Shown: piece after piece, positions 11,943-21,697 of the stretch | Numbering within the stretch: position 1 is the first letter of the stretch | How the letters are laid out: each line of letters begins with the position of its first letter | The notes under the pieces: generated by a model | Database searches by the model: none | Seen by the model: only the letters and a program-made list of their open reading frames with translations | What the model was told of the DNA's origin: nothing | Position numbers and translations under genes: made by a program | Origin: Thinopyrum elongatum | Lineage: Eukaryota > Streptophyta > Magnoliopsida > Poales > Poaceae | Direction of reading: 5' to 3' | NCBI GenBank assembly: GCA_011799875.1 | Contig: CM022298.1 | Location: 257,169,757-257,233,756, forward strand | DNA: 64,000 nt

Positions 11943-12311
11943 TGAGGATCTTTGATCTCAATCTCACACGCACACACAATTATCACAGATCGAGCTAGGA
12001 ATTCGAGTTTGGTAGAGGATTCCTCCCAACCACCCACACCTCTATCCAATTACACGAGAAGCTTGTCATGGCCGCAGCCATCCAAATCCTAGCCAAACGA
12101 GAGGATAAGCGTCAACGGCTATTTGTACTGTCGTACACCCACTCAGTGGGCCCAGTTTGGGCTTGCAAGCCACTAGGAAGGCCTCTTGGGCCGAGTCGAC
12201 TTGGGCCTCTCTTTGGGTCCTGTAGATGTCTTGCACTTGTCGACAGCCATCGTGCCCTGTTCACAATCCAGCTCGTCAGGTGTGCCTCCGTTGTCCTTCA
12301 GGTCGCTGACA
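11943..12311 (-). repeat. 5' LTR of the Reina-like element
   Basis: On the minus strand the segment begins TGTCAGCGACC (12311) and ends GATCCTCA (11943), with TG/CA ends, and is 369 bp long. A weak TATA-like ACAAATAG lies near 12110. The end at 12311 is inferred from the TG dinucleotide and typical length; no second LTR remains for comparison. Confidence 0.6.
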
Positions 12312-13385
12312 GGCTGGATCTTGGTCAATAGGCGAAGGGGAGGCGGCCCAGGCACGTGGAGTGGTCGCGGTCAATGCGAGGCGAGCGAGGCAGAGGTTGC
12401 GGGTTTGGCCCTCTGCTCGACAAGAAGCAGAGTAGCGGCGGCGCTGGAGCTCGCAACGGCGGCTCATGCAGGACTCCGGTGAGCTGGAGAGGTAGGGGAC
12501 GAATGCGGGATTGGGCGAGGGAGGCCCGGATCCTCTAGATCCGGTGGCGCCCGGCTTGTGGAGGCCAGCGACAAGCTACAAGGCCATGGAAGCTGTTGTT
12601 GTCTAAAGAAAAAGACAGAGAAAATCAGAGGGGAAACAAGGGAAGTAGAGAGACCGCAGGGAGATGGGAGGAAACAGAGGAGATCCGATGAGTTTTCTGC
12701 TCACCGACGGATGGACGACGATGGTGTAGCAGAGCACCGGTGCAAGGCTCAGGCTCCTCTTGGCGGCCATGGCACTGGAGCTACGTGGAGAGAGAAAATA
12801 GGGAGAGCCGGTTGTGAGGGGTGGCAAGAGGAATAAGGAGAGAAGGAAAGGGAGAAGGGAGGAGCGGGGGAGGCCCTGGGCTGGTGCTCCAGTCGTTGTG
12901 GTCGAGGAGAAGGCAGGGCCTCGGGCGCGGGCCTGCAGTGCTTGCTCGGACATGAAGCTGCTCGAGGATGGAAATGAAGGCGGCAGCATGGATTTGTTCG
13001 GCGTGGGGAACGAGAGGCAGCTTGCAGAGATAGGGGAAATCGGGTCAGCGGTGCTGGTTGGGTGGATCGGGAAGGAGGAGGCTAGGGCTTTCTATGGTTG
13101 GGCGGTGGCGGAAAACAAGGAATGTGGTCGGAGAGGATTTGGATTGAGGAGAGGCCAAATTCTTTGTTTTGATCCTTATGTGAAAATTTAACACGATTTG
13201 ACCCAAAGTTCGGATCTGACCCTTTTCCTACGGCTCTAGACGTTGGCTGTAGAATATAACAGGCTACCACCATGGTCAATAGTGGTAGGCTTTTGGTCAA
13301 CGTGGTGACATGGCAGCGATGTGGTACGTGGCTACCGCCACGGTCTTTGGCGGTAGCACCTGGGCAGACCCGAATGCTATAAATA
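12312..13385 (-). other. Unclassified GC-rich gene-like segment
   Basis: Read on the minus strand: TATTTATAG at about 13385, an untranslated-looking stretch with two hairpins, then ATG at 12989 opening a 128-codon frame rich in Pro, Ser and Leu (MLPPSFPSSSSFMSEQAL). Inside it lies a better-context start at 12774 (MAAKRSLSLAPVLCYTIVV), followed by a GTGAGC donor-like site and, 3' of it, a pyrimidine-rich tract ending TTTAG. Downstream the segment stops at the Reina-like LTR. No domain is recognised. It could be the 5' end of a host gene cut by the retroelement, a captured fragment, or simply another GC-rich LTR. I do not call it a gene. Confidence 0.3.
13264..13357. repeat. Two related short hairpins
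   Basis: CTACCAC...GTGGTAG (13264-13270 with 13282-13288) and GCTACCGCCA...TGGCGGTAGC (13331-13340 with 13348-13357, 7-nt loop) are related inverted repeats about 65 bp apart. Where they differ (CCAC against CCGCC) both arms differ together. Confidence 0.6.
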
Positions 13386-13520
13386 CAGGGCGTTGCTGTA
13401 CTTTACGGAAGCACTTGGCTGGTCTATTGGCTAGTGCGAGCCAGGCAGCACCAGTTGGTCTTGTGTTCGAATCTGGCCAGAGCCATTTCTTTTGTTTGTT
13501 TGTTTTTTCTCAATAAACAT
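13378..13520 (+). promoter_or_regulatory. TATA box, tRNA-promoter-like boxes and AATAAA in 140 bp
   Basis: TATAAATA at 13378 is followed by TGGCTAGTGCGAG (13428, like a pol III A box), GTGTTCGAATCT (13463, like a B box, GGTTCGAATCC), T-rich sequence and AATAAA (13512). No cloverleaf can be drawn. The segment may be a tRNA-derived SINE relic or a chance match. Confidence 0.25.
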
Positions 13521-13985
13521 GAAAAAAATAGTCTAATTAATGTTAGATATGAATTATTGTCAAAAAAAAATTAAAACTTATCTGTAACTGTTCGATCTTG
13601 ACTGTCGATTGATTGAGTATAATTTTGACCATGTGAATATCATTTTATAAAAGAAGTGTTTTTTAAGGAATACAGGAAAATATATTCTCTTTTTCCTCAA
13701 TACAATCACACAATGCATGTTTCCTTATGTACAAGATATGATGGCATCTCCATTCAACACCTTCACGATCCATCGTTAACCATGCCACAATTGGATGAGA
13801 GTTTGTCGTACGCTAAGTAAATTCAATTTATTTTTGCTATTGAACCAGTCTGAGATAACTACATTAATCAATATGTTACTAATCGAGTGGACATTACAAT
13901 GTTAGTTGAAGTGTGGATACATATCACATGGCATTTGATTGAAATTTTCACATAAATTATAAAGCACATACATGAATATTAATTA
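13521..13985. other. AT-rich intergenic stretch, nothing recognised
   Basis: About 460 bp of AT-rich sequence without repeats, ORFs or LTR-like termini that I recognise. It could be low-copy host DNA. Confidence 0.5.
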
Positions 13986-14238
13986 CTCCCTCCGTTCCAA
14001 AATATAGTGCATATTTTTTTAAAGTCAAACTTTTACCAAATTTATAGAGAAAACTATTTATATCCATAATACCTAATATATAAAATATGAAACTACATCC
14101 TATGATGAGTATAATGATATATATATATATATGTTAGGCATTCTAGATGGAAATGTTTTTCTTTAAAAACTTGGTCAAAGTGATGATGTTTGACTTCTTA
14201 AAAAACTCTCTATGCACTTCATTATGAAACTGAGGAAG
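13986..14238. mobile_element. Stowaway-type (Mariner) MITE, degenerate
   Basis: TA followed by CTCCCTCCGTTCC (13986) is the classic grass Stowaway terminal repeat. The far end (about 14226-14238, ACTGAGGAAG then TA) is a decayed copy of GGAACGGAGGGAG. The interior has the usual AAGTCAAACTTT / AACTTGGTCAAAGT subterminal pairing and an AT run near 14120. At 253 bp it has no coding capacity; such MITEs move with Mariner transposase supplied in trans. Confidence 0.8.
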
Positions 14239-14836
14239 TAGATTACACGCATATTGAAAGTCGTAAGGTCACACATATATTACTGCTATATGAATATAGT
14301 TCACGCATATGAGAGTGCTACTCCAAACATTTCTTAAACATAAGTGCTCCAGACGTATTTTTAGTATAGTAAAGAAAGAGAGAAAAGGGGAACATTTCCT
14401 TTCCCTAGCGCATATCTTGTATATAAGAAAACATTTCCTTTCCCCTCTTTTACGGTGGTCCTGTGACTCAATAAAGAGAAGAGAAATAACAAAATAAATA
14501 CTACGTATTCACTTCATCTTCAATCTTCTCGGTCGCAGTCACTTCCTTCGGACAAGCACCGAACCAATTGCTTCATGTCAGCAATTTTTGAGGGGTCACT
14601 CTTGTTATCATAAACTTCGGTGATAACCTTCACTACCATGTAGAGGATTATCTTTGTCGTTTGCATCAAACTCCTCGTGATTCCAGGGACCCGTTACTCT
14701 GTGTGCACTAGCAAACACATAAGTCCCATACTGTTTATGTCAACAAGCTCCAAAACATAAGGAGGCAAATTATTGCACCAACAATCTCCCCCTTTTTGGA
14801 CGATTGTTGACAAAACAGATAATCATCGAAGTGAAG
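14239..14836. other. Host segment left of the long-LTR Gypsy
   Basis: No ORF is supported. The end of this segment (aacaatctcccccttttt near 14785) and the sequence that resumes after the Gypsy at 30243 (another attctccccctttttgtt near 30645) look like the antisense of Copia (SIRE/Maximus-type) internal regions, but I cannot place domains. Its last five bases, TGAAG (14832-14836), are the target duplication of the Gypsy. Confidence 0.4.
14832..14836 (+). repeat. Target-site duplication TGAAG (left copy)
   Basis: TGAAG directly precedes the 5' LTR and is repeated at 30243-30247 directly after the 3' LTR, so the 15.4-kb unit is one insertion. Confidence 0.9.
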
Positions 14837-16893
14837 TGTCACAGCCCTAGAATTTGTTTGCAGATAGTTGCGTCAGTGAGCATCATGCATCCTGTTAATT
14901 TCAAGAAAATTGAAATGAGGATTATTCAAGCCTCAGAAATTATTTTAAAAGAAGGGCAAGAACCCTTTAAATTGCATTCAATGAATCCAAAATGCCCTAA
15001 AATAGTTTTGAGAATTTTGGCAAGGGTTATACACCAGACCAAAATTTTGGAACATTTTTAAGGAATTATTTGGTCTCCGAATTTAAAACAATATCTTATT
15101 TGAATTTGAAAATATATTCAAATATATATGGATATATTTTCAATTGCTCTGAGGTAATTTATGTGCAATTGGAAATGTCCAATGAGCAACATAAATTATA
15201 ATCAGAGGTGTTTGGCACTTATTTGAATTTTGTTTAAATTCAAAATAGTGGCCAAAGGAGTAAATAAAAAAGAAACAGAAACAAAATAGAAAACAGAAAT
15301 TAAAAAGAGAGAGAGAGCGCATCTGATCAGCCCACCCACCTGGCCCAAGAGAGAAGCCGGCCCAGCCCACCTCCTCCTTCCTGTCGTCTTCCTCCTCGGC
15401 CAAGAGGACGAGCACGTGCCCAGCGCACGCGACCACACGCCCCGGCCACCTCCAGCCTGCCTGCTCACGCTAGTTGCCTCCCGCGACGCCACGCAGCTCC
15501 CTTGACCCTCTCTCACTCTCCCTCGTCCCCTTTCAATTCCCTGGCTCTCTCCCTCACACGCACCGAGCGACCTCGTCGCCGCCGCTCGCCGTTGTCGCGG
15601 CCACTGCCACCGCCTCGCCTCTCTGAGCTGTCCCCAAGCTCTGCCACGACGTCGTCGTCCTCTCCACCGGGTAAAGCGGCGCCAGGAGCTCTGCTTCATC
15701 CCCAATGCCGCCGTCTTCCCCCTCGGTCATCCGAGATCGCCGGCAATGCCACATCACTGTCTGGCCTCCCCAGAGCCAGCTGACCTGCTCATCGACCCCG
15801 CCGTGAGCTCCTCACCCGAACCCCCCCTCTCCTCCATCTCGTTTGCGTGTCGTAGCCGCCATCTCGCCTGTGACCGAACGCGCCGCCGCCTGCGCTTGTC
15901 GCCGGTGACGCTCCGGTGACCATTTGGTCCAGGGCGCGCGTCCAACATGCTCACCGCCGCGCGTAGAGCCTCACTAGCGCCTCACTGTGCTCATTTGCGC
16001 ACCGCAGCACCGATCCCGCGAACACACGAACGCCGGCCACCGCATTCGTGCTCGCCGCCGTCGACTCAGGCCACCCCAGCTCCAGACGCTACCTCCATTC
16101 GATGCAGCCCACTCCCAGGAGCATGTAGGAGCAAACCACGCATCAAATGAAGCGTTGTGGCTCGTTTTCGAAGCCCTCCACCGCGTCTTGCCTCGCAGGC
16201 ATCAAGCCGCCAGTGAGTTTGACTCGTTTGACCAGAGGTTTGACTCCCCCTAGGTCATTGACAGTTGGGCCCAGAGCCCTGCTAATTTTAGCTTAGTGCT
16301 AATTAACATTTAGTTAATCCACTAAGTCACTGGCATGTGGGCCCAGGCCCTAATTAACTTAGGTTAGTATTTAACTTAGCACTAATTAACTCTATTAATT
16401 AGTTGTGACACTGACATGCGGGCCCCACTAGTCAGGTTTGACCTGGAGCGGTCAGTTGACCTGCTGAGGTCATCATGACATCATGTTGATGTAGTAAATG
16501 TTTTCTGCAATTGAAATAAATCTTAAATGATTTATTTATTTTAGAAAATGTCCTAAACTTCTAAAAATCATAGAAATTCAACTGTAGCTCAGAATGAAAT
16601 AATTTATATATGAAAAATTATCAGGAAAATCCAATCTATCCATCTATACCATTTTCATGCATGACAAACCAAGTTATACCTACTGAATATGTGAAAACAC
16701 TTAAATGTCATTTTTAAATGCTTAATTTGGAGTTGCATTTGAACCCTTGGTTCAAATGAACTTTATCCAAATCAAATGCTAGATGCATTAGCTCAAACCA
16801 CATCATATCTACATGTCATGATCATGCATCATATTGTTGGATTGCATTGATTGTGTTACCTCTTGTTTGCCGGTGTTTGTTCTCTCTCGGTAG

Positions 16894-16975
16894 ACGTGGT
16901 TCCGACGATGAGTTCGATGACACCGATGAAGAGCTATACTATCTTCAGAAGTGCCAGGGAAGCAACCCCCATTGA
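16894..16975 (+). other. Short exon-like ORF in the 5' LTR
   Basis: After an acceptor-like TTCTCTCTCGGTAG the frame reads RGSDDEFDDTDEELYYLQKC and stops after about 27 codons. The counterpart in the 3' LTR (28159-28240) has the same length and differs by only two amino acids (T to I, G to E), so the frame is retained in both copies. Asp/Tyr-rich composition and the preceding acceptor match the arrangement at 1253-1373 in another LTR family. It could be a leader exon, and an alternative frame starting MSSMTPMKS is also open. Confidence 0.4.
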
Positions 16976-18466
16976 ACATTTCAATACAATCCCACTCTCT
17001 CACTCTTGCTCTCTTTTACTGCATTAGGACATTAATGTTTCAACTGTTACATGCTGCGGTAGCTGAACCCCTTTCCTCTGCATGACCTTTCATTGCCACA
17101 GTAAATAGTTGAAACCCACTAGCATGAGTAGGAGTTGTTTGAGCCATGATGTGCCTACTCATTCATGTTTTGCTTGTTATGCCTGCTATGCTTAGAGTTG
17201 TGTCAGGTCTGATTCATCTGGGATGGATTGGAATGGTGATGAACATGTCCCTACTGTTGAGAGCTAAGTGTGTGAACACGATTTGGTAAAGGTAGCGATG
17301 AGAGGCCATGTAGGAGCACATGGTGGGTTGTCTCATTGAAACCGTCCTCAGGAACTGAGTTCTGTGTTTGTGATCCAAGAACAGTTACTACCATGCATTG
17401 GGCCCGAAACCCATGGACCCTCTCGGCTTATTGATCGCCTTGTCCTCTGTCAAGGAGTTGCAAGTAGTTTCTGGTGTTTGTAGTATACTGGAGACCGTGC
17501 GCAGCGCTGACCCTAGGGGTCGGCTGTGATGTGGCAGGTATGTGGCCCGGTGTACCGAGACGCTTGTTTGGTGCCTCGGGAACCCTGCACACATCGTTCG
17601 GGGCCGTAGTGGAAACCTCGGCCGGACTCCCTGCGGATGGAACCTGAATAGGTGATAAACCTGGACTAGAGACTTGTGTGATTAGTCAGGTCATGGCCAA
17701 CACCCTTGCTGGGCTTTCGCTTGAAGGTTGCCGAGTACATGTCTCATAAACGGCGATAAGTGGTCAGAGCGTGTGTGAAGAAGTACACCCCTGCAGGGTT
17801 ATATATGATCTATTCGAATAGCCGCGTCCGCGGTAATGGACTACTGGGTTGCTTATGTAGTTCATAGACAAGTGAAAGTGGATACTCTAATATCTGCAAG
17901 ATAAGGGTGAGTGCTATGGATTGCCTTCTCGTAGGGAGACAGGAGTGGATCCATAGTGGTGTATTGATATGGTGAATATGTGGACTCGTGTGCACCACCT
18001 CAAAAGAGTTACCAGCAGTCGTAGTACAGGATAGCCACTGAGTCAAAGCTGGCTTGCTGCAGTTAAACTCCACCACCCCTTTGTTCATACTGATGCGTAT
18101 GTAGCTAGTTCTGATGTAAGTCTTGCTGGGTACATTTGTACTCACGTTTGCTTAATTTATGTTTTGCAGAGGAGACTTCAGTCTCACTAGTAGTTCCACA
18201 TGGACTTCGACGTTTAGCTTGTTACCTCAGCTATGATCTTGTACCCTTGGGAGGGTCTTGTAGATAGTCAGGCTTCTCAGCCTTTTCATTTGTAGTTGTC
18301 TGTACTCAGACATGTTGTGCTTCCGTTGCTTGTATGCTCTGTATGTTGGGTCATGTGACCCATGATTGTAATTCTTACTATGTATGACTCTTCGGAGCCT
18401 TCTGAATAAATACTTTGAGTCGTAGAGTTTTGTTGTGATGCCATGTTGTATTTGCACATATCGAGC

Positions 18467-18469
18467 ATA
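18467..18469. repeat. CACTA target-site duplication ATA (left copy; right copy 22163-22165)
   Basis: ATA flanks the CACTA on both sides. The 3' LTR of the same Gypsy (about 29726-29740) shows the uninterrupted site, gagcatattgtgtg, with a single ATA. Confidence 0.95.
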
Positions 18470-18486
18470 CACTACTGGAATCTGGG

Positions 18487-18880
18487 TCTTTGCCATCTGC
18501 CAGCTCTTTGCTGTCTGCCAGCTGATGGCAAAGAGGCTCTTTGCCGTCTGTCTTCTCAAAGCAGACGGCAAAGAACCAGCTGATGGCAAACAGGGTCTTT
18601 GCCATCTGCCAGCAGACGGCAAAGAGTTCTTTGCCATCTGCCAGAAGACGGCAAAGTCCAAAGTGGACCCCACGGGGGTACTGCACTGGGTAGGTCACAC
18701 GGGCCACTTCTTTGCCGTCTGCCAGCAAACGGCAACCCTCTTTGCCGTCTGCTGGCAGACGGCAAAGAGGTAAGAGGGGCCCACAGTTTCACGGCGGTGG
18801 CGGTCTAACGGTCATCCTCTTTGCCGTCTGCTGGCGGACGACAAAGAATTCTTTGCCGTCTGCCAGCAGACGGCAAAGAG
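18487..18880. repeat. 5' subterminal repeat array of the CACTA
   Basis: At least eight copies or half-copies of CTTTGCCGTCTGC or its complement. The copy at 18851-18878 is a perfect 28-bp palindrome: the 13-mer, CA, then its complement. Subterminal repeats are the usual binding sites of the CACTA DNA-binding protein. Confidence 0.9.
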
Positions 18881-18899
18881 AAAAAAACAAAAAAAAAAC

Positions 18900-19460
18900 A
18901 GACGGCAATGCGGGGGGTTAATTTGGCCCCCCGCGCGCGCGCCCTCCTCCACATCTCTTTCTCCCGCCTCCCCACCCTCTGCATCCGCCAGGATGCCGCC
19001 GCCGCCCCCTCCCACGAGGCCGCCGCCGCCCCCTCACCGCACCGCGCCCCCACCTCCTCCCCCCCGCCGCCCCCCCTTCCCTCCACCCCGCCGCGCTCCC
19101 CTCCCCTCCACCCCGCCCCCCCTCCCCCCTCCTCCACCCGCCGCCCCCTCCCTCCCTCCCTCACCGCCGCCCCCCTCCCTCCCTCCCTCCACCGCGCCCC
19201 CTCCCCCCTTCCACCACGTGGCCCCCTCCCCCCTCCACCACGGCGCCCCTCCCCTCTCCACCACCGGCTCCCCCTCCCCTCCTCCACTGCCGCTTGCCCC
19301 TCCCCTCCTCCACCGCCGCTGCCCCCTCCCTCCTCTCCCCTCCTCCACTGCCGCTGCCCCCTCCCTCCTCCTCCCCTCCTCCACCACCGCCGCCCCCTCC
19401 TCCACCACCGCCGCACCAGCTCCTCCTTGCCCTCGCCCCCTCTGCCCAAGCCCACGGTGA
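18900..19460 (+). other. GC/C-rich poly-proline block in the CACTA
   Basis: Low-complexity CCN repeats with CTCC and CCGCC units, translating to Pro/Ser/Leu runs in every plus frame. A GTGAGC donor-like site follows at 19456. This resembles a GC-rich first exon or 5' leader, but codon content is simple-sequence and I do not call a CDS. Confidence 0.5.
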
Positions 19461-19499
19461 GCATCGGTCCCCTCTTTGTTCTTATTTTTTTTTGCATGT

Positions 19500-19745
19500 A
19501 TGGATTTAGGAGTTGATGGATCTGTGGATGGATGGATAGATTGATGTAAGGATGGATGGATAGATGGATGTATGTATACAGGGGCGGTGCCAGCAATCTG
19601 TGGATGGATGTATGTATATGTGATTTTGAACAATTTGTAGTTGTTATATGGATTGCTAGATGGATGTATGCTGTGTAGATGTATGGATGGAAAGATAGAT
19701 GAATGCTATATAGATGTATGGGTGGATTTATGTATGGATTTTCAT
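19500..19745. repeat. TGGA/GATG microsatellite-like stretch
   Basis: Interrupted runs of atggatggatgga/gatgtatg units in the presumed intron of the CACTA. Confidence 0.7.
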
Positions 19746-19837
19746 TTAAAAAAATAGTGTCTTTTTATTCTGTTAGGTTAGATGTTGTTGATTATATTGT
19801 TCTGCGGTGCTTATGTTGGATTGTTTTTCATGTGCAG

Positions 19838-19920
19838 GGATCTTCTCTTCACCTCCAGGAGCACTGTCGGTCCCGTTGCCGTTGTCATCGTCGTTCGACT
19901 ACCGCCTCTACGGTCTAAGG
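19838..19920 (+). other. Exon-like unit 1 in the CACTA
   Basis: Flanked by an acceptor (TTTCATGTGCAG) and a donor (GTGAGC at 19921). The following sequence up to the word GTCGATG near 19987 resembles that after unit 2. Confidence 0.4.
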
Positions 19921-20053
19921 GTGAGCTCGACTGTCATCTCCTCCCTGACCTTCCCCTATTTGCTCTGTTCCGGTCGTTGTGTCGATGGCTGGAGTTCAGT
20001 GCGGTGCAGTCGTTCATGGGTCGTCGAGGAGAGAAAATAAGGAAAAGAATCTC

Positions 20054-20102
20054 CGAGGGGTCGAGGGTCGTCGAGGGGTCGAGGGGTCGAGTGGTCGAGG
20101 GA
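20054..20102. repeat. GGGGTCGA minisatellite
   Basis: About six imperfect copies of an 8-10 bp unit GAGGGGTC. Confidence 0.7.
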
Positions 20103-20192
20103 TGACTTTCATTCTGATGGTGCTTCCTTTTGAAAGAGATGAGAGTGAGAGATGAGATGCTCTTGAAGGAAGGATACCGGCTGTTCGTAGGT

Positions 20193-20259
20193 GGTCGGTC
20201 TTTCTCGTCCTCCCCCTCTGTGACCTTCGTAAAGCAGGGGGAGGACGAAAAGACCGACC
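20193..20259 (+). ncRNA. Hairpin 1 (foldback, miRNA-precursor-like shape)
   Basis: Arms 20193-20218 and 20235-20259 pair nearly perfectly (ggtcggtctt... with ...aagaccgacc, one 1-nt bulge), with a loop of about 16 nt. A further small hairpin GACCGTC-ACC-GACGGTC follows at 20256-20272. The shape fits a small-RNA precursor, but nothing here shows expression. A related hairpin lies 141 bp downstream. Confidence 0.4.
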
Positions 20260-20333
20260 GTCACCGACGGTCGAAATAACATTGAGAGATGAGAGATGTT
20301 ATAAGAGGAAAGACACCGGCTATTGTCGTAGGT

Positions 20334-20398
20334 GGTCGTTGCTCCTCATCTCTTGCTGTGAGACCTTGGTAATGCAGCATGGGATGGGAGTAACGACC
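20334..20398 (+). ncRNA. Hairpin 2, tandem relative of hairpin 1
   Basis: Arms begin ggtcgttgctcc (20334) and end gggagtaacgacc (20398), with a few mismatches. Flanks match those of hairpin 1 (accggct..cgtaggtggtcg before; the GACCGTC-ACC-GACGGTC mini-hairpin after), showing a duplication. The arm sequence differs clearly from hairpin 1 while remaining self-complementary. Confidence 0.4.
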
Positions 20399-20505
20399 GT
20401 CACCGACGGTCAAAATAAACAGGCAAGGAGTGCCCCACCATACATATATACCACCACTTGAGAGGTGAGAGTTGTTGAAGGGAGCATCGACGGAATGAAA
20501 GTCAA

Positions 20506-20538
20506 CCCGACACCCCGACACCCCGACCCGACACCCCG
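20506..20538. repeat. CCCCGACA short tandem repeat
   Basis: Four copies of CCCGACAC/CCGACC units. Confidence 0.7.
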
Positions 20539-20593
20539 TCATATATTTGTGAATTATGAGTTAGGTCATATATTTTCTGATTTAAATGTGCAG

Positions 20594-20669
20594 TTCTTTC
20601 GTTGCTGCGAGGGTCTGGTGTTCGACGACCTCCCCGTGCGTTCGACGAGCTCCGCCTCTGCGTTCGTGG
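20594..20669 (+). other. Exon-like unit 2 in the CACTA
   Basis: Acceptor TTTAAATGTGCAG and donor GTGAGC (20670) bound it. The downstream intron-like text (ATTTGCTCTGTTTCGGTC, then TCGTGCCGATG) parallels that after unit 1. A third remnant of this text lies near 20910. Confidence 0.4.
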
Positions 20670-21008
20670 GTGAGCACAAATGACATCTCCTCCTCCCCCC
20701 TTCATTTGCTCTGTTTCGGTCTTCGTGCCGATGAAACTTGCTAGCTGTAGGTGTCAATCATCAGTATGCGTGACCACTATGCGTCTCCCGTTCGAAAGGG
20801 TTACATCTATAAATATGCATTCATTTGCATATTTATAACCGTGATTCTTTCGAATTGTCCAACGTTATCCATGGACAGCCCGAGTATGTGTAGATTGGGT
20901 TCATTTTCCCATATGCTCTGCTCCGGATCCGATGCAGAATTTCGTCAGTGCCTCCCTGTTGTTCTCCGGGTACACATCCTCTCTGCTTATTGCCGAGACG
21001 TGTATCAG

Positions 21009-21235
21009 GTGACTTAATATGCTCCAAAATGACCTACTTAGCTCCAAAATGACTTAATATGGCATATTAAGTCATTTTGGAGCATATTTAGCTCCAAAAT
21101 GACCTATTTAGCTCCAAAATGACTTATTTAGCTCAAAAATGACTTAATATTCTCCAAAATGACCTCTACTTAGCTTATTTAGTTCATTTATGACATACTT
21201 AGCCTATTTAGGTCAAAAATGGCCTATTTAACTAG
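21009..21235. repeat. About 21-bp repeat array with a perfect palindrome
   Basis: Around ten degenerate copies of TAGCTCCAAAATGACYTATT. At 21041-21083 two copies stand in inverted orientation and form 21-bp perfectly complementary arms around a single G. Confidence 0.8.
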
Positions 21236-21646
21236 GTTAGATCTAAAATGACACAAGTAAGCAATAAGAAGAAGAAAAGGAAAGAGAAGAAAAATTATGC
21301 TTCTTTTTCTTCTTCTAGTCTTCTTCTTCTTGTTCTTCTAACTTTCTTCTTTCCCATTTTGCAGATTTGCTTCAGATCACGGAAGCTTGCGTTGGAGTCT
21401 ACTCTTCTCGTTGTCCTTCCTTTTTGTTTTGATTTTGTAGGATGAACAATTTGAAACTTGCTACGTATATATGTATGGATGGATGGTGGCTATATTGTAT
21501 ATGGACCTTTTGCTTAATTGTTGGATATGTTGGACTTTTCATTTGGTGTATATATGTGTTGGATGATGATATATGTGTTGGATATGTTGGATGATCCATA
21601 TGGCAAGGATATGTTGGCTATATGTACTTGTTGAAATATTTTGAAA

Positions 21647-21649
<3 letters not shown>

Positions 21650-21681
<32 letters not shown>
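21650..21681. repeat. (TA)n microsatellite
   Basis: Uninterrupted TA run of about 16 units just inside the 3' subterminal array of the CACTA. Confidence 0.95.
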
Positions 21682-21683
<2 letters not shown>

Positions 21684-21697
21684 GTGAAATTGATTGA

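Larger units (their letters stand above)
9300..12311 (-). mobile_element. Reina-like (chromovirus-type) Gypsy, 3'-truncated
   Basis: Minus-strand element with 5' LTR (11943-12311), primer site (11926-11939), gag (11858 to about 10662), then protease and RT ending abruptly inside the region after the RT palm (LGLSG motif, about 9305). RNase H, integrase and the 3' LTR are absent. The domain order, the compact LTR of 369 bp, the DSGSTHSF protease and the QTHHGHFEF RT segment are as expected for Reina-like chromoviruses. Gag and protease share one reading frame broken by stops; the RT is additionally frameshifted. It sits in or next to a Copia-like LTR fragment and is followed on the right by a GC-rich gene-like segment. 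Confidence 0.75.

Noticed and set aside
13428..13474. Canonical tRNA gene
   Set aside because: A- and B-box-like words are present but no acceptor stem, anticodon arm or cloverleaf can be drawn.
15202..16253. ORFs in the GC-rich part of the 5' LTR (and 26684-27586 in the 3' LTR)
   Set aside because: Frames on both strands, not conserved between the two LTR copies, no domain.
18993..19516. Long Pro-rich ORFs on the plus strand and Gly-rich ORFs on the minus strand
   Set aside because: They come from CCN/GGN simple sequence in the CACTA and are open in several frames at once.
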